From Streptomyces sp. RKAG293 (GTDB taxonomy: Bacteria; Actinomycetota; Actinomycetes; Streptomycetales; Streptomycetaceae), in assembly GCF_023701745.1 (NCBI RefSeq), contig NZ_JAJOZB010000001.1:6991001-7055000 (forward strand): 64,000 nucleotides of DNA, given 5' to 3'. Below are positions 59,832 through 64,000 of this stretch, one piece after another. Positions within the stretch are counted from its first letter, which is position 1, and the number at the start of each line of letters is the position of its first letter. Both the position numbers and the translations under genes were made by a program. The notes below the pieces were generated by a model, which was not told the origin of the DNA, did not search any database, and worked only from the letters and a program-made list of their open reading frames with translations.

Positions 59832-60778
59832 CGGGGACCGTTCCCGAGCCGCTGCGCCGCGCGCGCCGGCTGGTGCCCGGCGACCGGGTCGCCGTCGTCG
59901 CCCCCAGCGGTCCCGTTCCGCAGGAGCGGCTCGACGCCGGGCTCGACATCCTGCGCGGCTGGGGCCTCGACCCGGTCGCCGCGCCGCATGTCCTGGACCG
60001 GCACCCGGGCCTCGGCTACCTGGCCGGCGCGGACCAGGACCGTGCCCGGGACCTCCAGCAGGCCTGGTGCGACCCCTCGGTGGCCGCGGTGCTCTGCGCC
60101 CGCGGCGGCTACGGCGTCCAGCGCATGGCCGACCTGCTGGACTGGAACGCGATGCGGGCCGCGGAACCGAAGGCGTTCATCGGCTACAGCGACATCACCG
60201 CGCTGCACGAGGCGTTCGCCACCCGGCTGGGGCTCGCCACGCTGCACGGCCCGATGGCCGCGGCCGCCACCTTCCTCAAGGACGACCCCACCCAGGACCA
60301 TCTGCGCCGCACCCTGATGGAACCCGAGAGCGTCCAGGTTCTGAGCTCGCCCGCCGCCAGGACCATGGTCCCCGGCCGGGCCCGCGGCCGTACCCTCGGC
60401 GGCACCCTGTGCCTGCTCGCCGCGGGGCTCGGCACCCCGGAGGCCCGGCCGGCCGCCGCCGGCGGGATCCTCCTCCTGGAGGACACCGGCGAGGAGCCGT
60501 ACCGGCTGGACCGCTACCTCACCCAACTGCTGCGCTCCGGATGGCTGGACGGCGTCGCCGGGATCGTCCTCGGCTCCTGGGCCCAGTGCGGCCCCTACGA
60601 AACCCTGCGCCCGCTGCTGCTCGACCGGCTCGGTGATCTGGGGGTGCCGGTCGTGGAGGAGCTGGGGTTCGGGCACTGCGACTCCACCATCACCGTCCCG
60701 CTCGGCCTGCCCGCCGTCCTGGACGCCGACGCCCGCACCCTGACGATCGAGGTCCCGGCACTCCTTACGGACCGCTGA
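59828..60778 (+). CDS. ldcA: S66-family LD-carboxypeptidase
   Basis: This 316-residue serine peptidase of the LD-carboxypeptidase (LdcA/MccF) family releases the terminal D-Ala from muropeptides or cleaves peptidyl-nucleotides. The unusual triad is Ser121 (GYSDIT), Glu218 (LLEDTGEEPYRLDR) and His283 (GFGHCD), at nearly the same positions as in the Pseudomonas enzyme. CARGGYG precedes the nucleophile. There is no signal peptide. As the last gene of a four-peptidase operon, it suggests recycling of murein peptides; MccF-like immunity is an alternative. Confidence 0.92.
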   Translation: MTGTVPEPLRRARRLVPGDRVAVVAPSGPVPQERLDAGLDILRGWGLDPVAAPHVLDRHPGLGYLAGADQDRARDLQQAWCDPSVAAVLCARGGYGVQRMADLLDWNAMRAAEPKAFIGYSDITALHEAFATRLGLATLHGPMAAAATFLKDDPTQDHLRRTLMEPESVQVLSSPAARTMVPGRARGRTLGGTLCLLAAGLGTPEARPAAAGGILLLEDTGEEPYRLDRYLTQLLRSGWLDGVAGIVLGSWAQCGPYETLRPLLLDRLGDLGVPVVEELGFGHCDSTITVPLGLPAVLDADARTLTIEVPALLTDR

Positions 60779-60830
60779 CGTCCCGGCCGGGTCACGCCGT
60801 CAGGACCGGCCGGGACCGTAGCGTCGGAGC

Positions 60831-61910
60831 ATGCTGACACTCGTCACCGGAGGCGCGGGCTTCATCGGCTCGCACATCGTGACCACCCTCCTCGAAGCCG
60901 GACACGACGTGCGCGTCCTGGACGCGCTGCTCCCCGCCGCCCACGGCGACCACGCCGAACCTCCCGACCTCCCGGCGGGAGCCGACTGGCGGCGGGCCGA
61001 CGTCCGGGACCGCGGAGCCGTCGAGGACGCGCTGCGCGGGGTGGACGCGGTGTGCCATCAGGCCGCCATGGTCGGCCTCGGCAAGGACTTCGCCGACGCG
61101 CCCGACTACGTCAGCTGCAACGACCACGGCACGGCCGTGCTGCTCGCCGCCATGGCCGCCACCGGAGTGCGGTCCCTGGTCCTGGCCGGCTCCATGGTGG
61201 TCTACGGCGAAGGCCGCTACGCGTGTACGCGGCACGGCGTCGTCCGGCCGGGACCGCGCCGGGTCGCCGATCTCGACGCGGGCCGCTTCGAGCCGCCCTG
61301 CCCGCAGTGCGGTGATCCGCTCGCTCCCGGCCTCGTCACCGAGGACGCCCCCACCGACCCGCGCAATGTCTACGCCGCCACCAAGCTCGCCCAGGAACAT
61401 CTCGCCGCCGCCTGGGCCCGAGCGGCCGACGGCCGTGCGGTGTCCCTGCGGTACCACAACGTCTACGGACCCGGGATGCCGCGCGACACCCCGTACGCGG
61501 GTGTCGCCGCGCTCTTCCGCTCCGCCCTGGCGCGCGGCGAGGCCCCGCGCGTCTTCGAGGACGGGGCCCAGCGGCGGGACTTCGTGCACGTACGGGATGT
61601 CGCGGCCGCCAACGCGGCCGCGCTCGGCGCGGTCACCGGCGGACCGTCCGGCGGGCTGCGGACGTACAACGTCGGCAGCGGCACCGTCCACTCCGTGGGC
61701 GACATGGCCGCCGCCCTCGCCGTGGCCACCGGCGGCCCCGCCCCCGTCACCACGGGCGAGTATCGGCTCGGCGACGTCCGGCACATCACGGCCTCGTCCG
61801 CACGGATCCGCACCGAACTCGGCTGGGCGCCGGCCGTCGGCTTCACGGACGGCATGCGGGACTTCGCCCAGGCCGCACTGCGCGGGACCGCCGCGCCCAC
61901 CCCGGTCTGA
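60831..61910 (+). CDS. NAD-dependent epimerase/dehydratase (extended SDR)
   Basis: This 359-residue nucleotide-sugar SDR has a GGAGFIGSH NAD-binding motif (7-15), a catalytic Tyr-x3-Lys in NVYAATK, and SMVVYGEG before it. An insertion between the two halves carries CTRHG and later CPQC, three cysteines and a histidine that could bind zinc; this is unusual for the family but I recall it in actinobacterial epimerases. It starts 52 bp after the peptidase operon. With the glycosyltransferase at 63924 it may serve envelope or extracellular polysaccharide. The exact sugar is unknown. Confidence 0.88.
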   Translation: MLTLVTGGAGFIGSHIVTTLLEAGHDVRVLDALLPAAHGDHAEPPDLPAGADWRRADVRDRGAVEDALRGVDAVCHQAAMVGLGKDFADAPDYVSCNDHGTAVLLAAMAATGVRSLVLAGSMVVYGEGRYACTRHGVVRPGPRRVADLDAGRFEPPCPQCGDPLAPGLVTEDAPTDPRNVYAATKLAQEHLAAAWARAADGRAVSLRYHNVYGPGMPRDTPYAGVAALFRSALARGEAPRVFEDGAQRRDFVHVRDVAAANAAALGAVTGGPSGGLRTYNVGSGTVHSVGDMAAALAVATGGPAPVTTGEYRLGDVRHITASSARIRTELGWAPAVGFTDGMRDFAQAALRGTAAPTPV

Positions 61911-61912
61911 CG

Positions 61913-63025
61913 TCAGCCCGAGGCGGCCGGCAGGACGACCTCGAAGCGGCAGCCGCCCGGAACGTTGCGGACGGCCGCGTGGCCGGCGTGGGCCTCGACG
62001 ATGCCGCGGACGATGGCGAGGCCCAGCCCGGCCCCCGCGGGAGGCGTTCTGGCTCCGGTACCGCGCCAGCCGGTGTCGAAGACCCGGGGGAGGTCGTCGG
62101 CGGGGATGCCGCCGCAGCCGTCGGTGACGGACAGGACCACGGAGTCGGCCTCGCGGTGCGCGGAGACGGCGACCGTTCCGTCGGCCGGGGTGCGGTGGAT
62201 GGCGTTGGCGAGCAGATTCGCGAGCACCCGCGTCATCTCGCGGCCGTCGACCTCCACCGGAACGGACTCGACGCCGTCGCCGATCAGCCGGACCCCGTGC
62301 TCGCGGGCCAGCGGATTGGCGCCGGCGATGGCGTCGCCCACGAGGTCGTAGACGGACATCCGGGACGGCACCAGGGCGAGCACTCCCGCCTGGATGCGGG
62401 AGAGTTCGAAGAGATCGCCGACCATGCCGCTGAGGCGTTCCACCTCGGTCCTGATCTGCGCGTGGTAGCGCGCGGGGTCCTCCGCTATGCCGTCCTCCAG
62501 CGCCTCGGCCATGGCGCGCAGCCCGGCGAGCGGGGTGCGCAGATCGTGCGAGATCCAGGCCACCAGCTCCCGGCGGGACGCCTCCAGCGCGCGTTCGCGC
62601 TCCCGCGACGCGGCGAGCTTCGCGCTGGTGGCGGCCAGTTCGCGGCCCAGGTCGGCGAGTTCGGCGGTCGGCGGCCCGGCGGGCGCGGCGAAGATGTCGC
62701 TGTCGCCGAAGTCGCGGGTGGCGCTCGCCAGCGCGCGGCTGCCCGCGACGACCCTGCGGCCGAGCAGCAGACTCACGCCCAGCGAGACGACGGCGGCCAT
62801 CGCGCAGACCGTTATGACCACGCCGAGGTCGTGCGAGGACAGGAACATCGCCCAGGCGACCGAGAGCGTGCCGGCGAGCATCGCCGCCACGGTGACGGCG
62901 GCGACCACCGCGAGCGACAGCGCCACCGACCGGTTCCGCAGCAGCCGCAGCGCCAGCGCGCCGAGGAGTCCGGCGGCCGCGGCGCCGACCGCCGCGTAGG
63001 CCGCGATCAGCAGGACGTCATGCAT
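61913..63025 (-). CDS. Sensor histidine kinase
   Basis: This 370-residue membrane kinase has two or more hydrophobic helices in the first 90 residues (a short N-terminal sensor with no large extracytoplasmic domain), a linker, the H-box WISHDLRTPLAGLRA with His160, an N-box NLLANAIHRTP, and G-boxes DGCGGIPADD and AGLGLAIVRG. It starts inside the end of the response regulator gene (8-bp overlap), and the two form a cognate pair. The stimulus is unknown. Its stop lies 2 bp from the convergent epimerase stop. Confidence 0.93.
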   Translation of the reverse strand: MHDVLLIAAYAAVGAAAAGLLGALALRLLRNRSVALSLAVVAAVTVAAMLAGTLSVAWAMFLSSHDLGVVITVCAMAAVVSLGVSLLLGRRVVAGSRALASATRDFGDSDIFAAPAGPPTAELADLGRELAATSAKLAASRERERALEASRRELVAWISHDLRTPLAGLRAMAEALEDGIAEDPARYHAQIRTEVERLSGMVGDLFELSRIQAGVLALVPSRMSVYDLVGDAIAGANPLAREHGVRLIGDGVESVPVEVDGREMTRVLANLLANAIHRTPADGTVAVSAHREADSVVLSVTDGCGGIPADDLPRVFDTGWRGTGARTPPAGAGLGLAIVRGIVEAHAGHAAVRNVPGGCRFEVVLPAASG

Positions 63026-63800
63026 CGGGATTCACCGTTTCCTGTGCTGCCTCGTGTGCCGCCGGTTCCGCTCCCGCGGGCACGGGATCCGCGGGCGGAG
63101 TGCCCGGGGGCGGGTCGAAGCGGTAGCCGACGCCCCAGACCGTGCTGATCAGCAGCGGCCGGGCGGGATCGTCCTCGACCTTCTCGCGCAGCCGCCGCAC
63201 GTGCACGGTGACGGTCGACAGATCGCCGAACTCCCAGCCCCACACCCGCCGCATCAGCTCCTCGCGCCCCAGCACCCGCCCGGGATGCCGGAGGAAGAAC
63301 GCGAGCAGGTCGAACTCACGGATGGTCAGGGCGAGTTCCGTGCCGCCGTGGATGGCCCGCCGGGCGGCCGGGTCCAGGGCGAGCGGCCCCGACCGCAGCC
63401 AGGGGCCGGCGGGCGGCGGTGTCCCGGCGCGGCGCAGTACGGACTCCACGCGCAGTACGAGCTCGCGCGGGCTGAACGGCTTCGTGACGTAGTCGTCCGC
63501 GCCGACCTCCAGGCCGAGGATCCGGTCGTCCTGGTCGCCGCGGGCGGTCAGCATCACGACCGGGACGGGGCCGCGCTCGCGTATCCGCCGGCACACCTCC
63601 AGGCCGTCCAGACCGGGCAGCATCAGATCGAGGACGACGAGGTCCGGGCGGACGGCGGCGGCACGGGCCACCGCGGTGGGTCCGTCGGCGGCCCGGTCCA
63701 CGACGAAGCCGGCGCGCAGGAGGTACCCCGCGACGACTTCGGCGACGGTCGGATCGTCGTCCACGACGAGGATGCGGCGCTGTACGGGATCGGTGGTCAC
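63018..63800 (-). CDS. OmpR-family response regulator
   Basis: This 260-residue two-component regulator has a receiver domain with the acid pocket DDD (14-16), phosphoacceptor Asp58 (VVLDLMLPG) and the conserved Lys in VTKPFSP. The C-terminal winged helix contains LTIREFDLLAFFLRHPGRVLGREELMRRVWG and TVTVHVRRLREKVEDDP. It starts at GTG 63800. The C-terminal tail after GVGYRFDPPPG is Pro/Ala-rich and variable. Its partner kinase overlaps by 8 bp. Targets are not visible. Confidence 0.94.
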   Translation of the reverse strand: MTTDPVQRRILVVDDDPTVAEVVAGYLLRAGFVVDRAADGPTAVARAAAVRPDLVVLDLMLPGLDGLEVCRRIRERGPVPVVMLTARGDQDDRILGLEVGADDYVTKPFSPRELVLRVESVLRRAGTPPPAGPWLRSGPLALDPAARRAIHGGTELALTIREFDLLAFFLRHPGRVLGREELMRRVWGWEFGDLSTVTVHVRRLREKVEDDPARPLLISTVWGVGYRFDPPPGTPPADPVPAGAEPAAHEAAQETVNPDA

Positions 63801-63923
63801 GCTTCGAGTCTGGCACCGAGCGGTGGGACCGGGCTCCCGGGCGGGGGCTCAGGAGGCCGACGTCCGTGTTTCGTAAGGATCCAAAGTCCGGAATGTCGGT
63901 TTCTGCTTCATAGGGTGAGGAGC

Positions 63924-64000
63924 GTGACCAACCCAACGACACCGCCCGTCGACGTCGTACTGCCGTGCCTGGACGAGGCCGGTGCCCTGCCCTGGGTGCT
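63924..64000 (+). CDS. Family 2 glycosyltransferase, N-terminal fragment
   Basis: The window ends inside this gene. It starts at GTG 63924 after GTGAGGAG. The 25 visible residues include VDVVLPCLDEAGALPWV, the typical opening of GT-A family 2 glycosyltransferases (LP-x-L-x-E). It is divergent from the response regulator gene. The remaining domain and any transmembrane anchor lie beyond the edge. Confidence 0.75.
   Translation, partial: MTNPTTPPVDVVLPCLDEAGALPWV

Noticed and set aside
59828-60778. Microcin-C-type immunity locus
   Set aside because: The S66 family includes MccF, but there is no peptide-nucleotide biosynthesis gene nearby. Peptide recycling is the simpler reading.

Overview
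The window is high-GC actinobacterial chromosome and almost certainly comes from a streptomycete. The evidence is very strong third-position GC, many GTG starts, translationally coupled operons, a SpoIIE-type phosphatase, an ethylmalonyl-CoA operon next to psd-pssA, an ESX-type RHS toxin, and leucine TTA codons so rare that I noticed only one. There are about 54 genes, densely packed and mostly housekeeping or catabolic. I see no rRNA, tRNA, CRISPR array, prophage or transposase.

Layout. 0-8 kb: a small helix-hairpin-helix protein, a 15-bp tandem repeat, a glutamate-type ABC importer operon, a secreted S15-like hydrolase, a secreted GDSL lipase, a ZIP metal transporter and an unknown membrane-anchored protein. 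8-13 kb: an exported gamma-glutamyltransferase, a SecD-head-like lipoprotein and an unknown Ala-rich protein. 13-21.4 kb: a reductive pyrimidine/hydantoin catabolism operon (ureidopropionase, class III aminotransferase, dihydropyrimidinase, LLM flavin/F420 oxidoreductase, NCS1 transporter) followed by an inositol-phosphatase-family enzyme and a FAD oxidoreductase. 21.4-29 kb: sirtuin, DinB-like, nucleotidyltransferase, SCP2, two Nudix proteins, a second gamma-glutamyltransferase, GNAT and glycerate kinase. 29-34.7 kb: an RHS polymorphic toxin with a 3' candidate immunity gene. 34.8-44.7 kb: pssA and psd, then the ethylmalonyl-CoA operon ccr-ecm-mch-mcd with a TetR regulator and a two-unit 3-hydroxybutyryl-CoA dehydrogenase. 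45-55.6 kb: HEAT, GNAT, radical SAM (with an SOS-like box), SRPBCC, a DHA2 drug exporter, a polytopic membrane protein, a SpoIIE phosphatase and a methyltransferase. 55.7-61.9 kb: a four-peptidase operon (M55, M20, S9, S66) and a sugar epimerase. 61.9-64 kb: a two-component system and the start of a glycosyltransferase.

Points of most interest. (1) The RHS toxin carries an HNH-like C-terminal module and is followed 13 bp later by an unrecognised candidate immunity gene. (2) ecm is interrupted by an apparent one-base deletion in a short homopolymer, and the operon lacks the lyase gene that I remember between ecm and mch in other streptomycetes. (3) The DHA2 exporter appears to have lost, by another apparent one-base deletion, a C-terminal array of carboxypeptidase-regulatory-like domains. 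(4) The pyrimidine operon has no visible dihydropyrimidine dehydrogenase, and an LLM oxidoreductase sits in its place. (5) Several well-formed palindromes in promoter regions look like operators. (6) A TTA codon lies in the SpoIIE-type phosphatase gene. The two frameshifts need a raw-read check before any biological reading.
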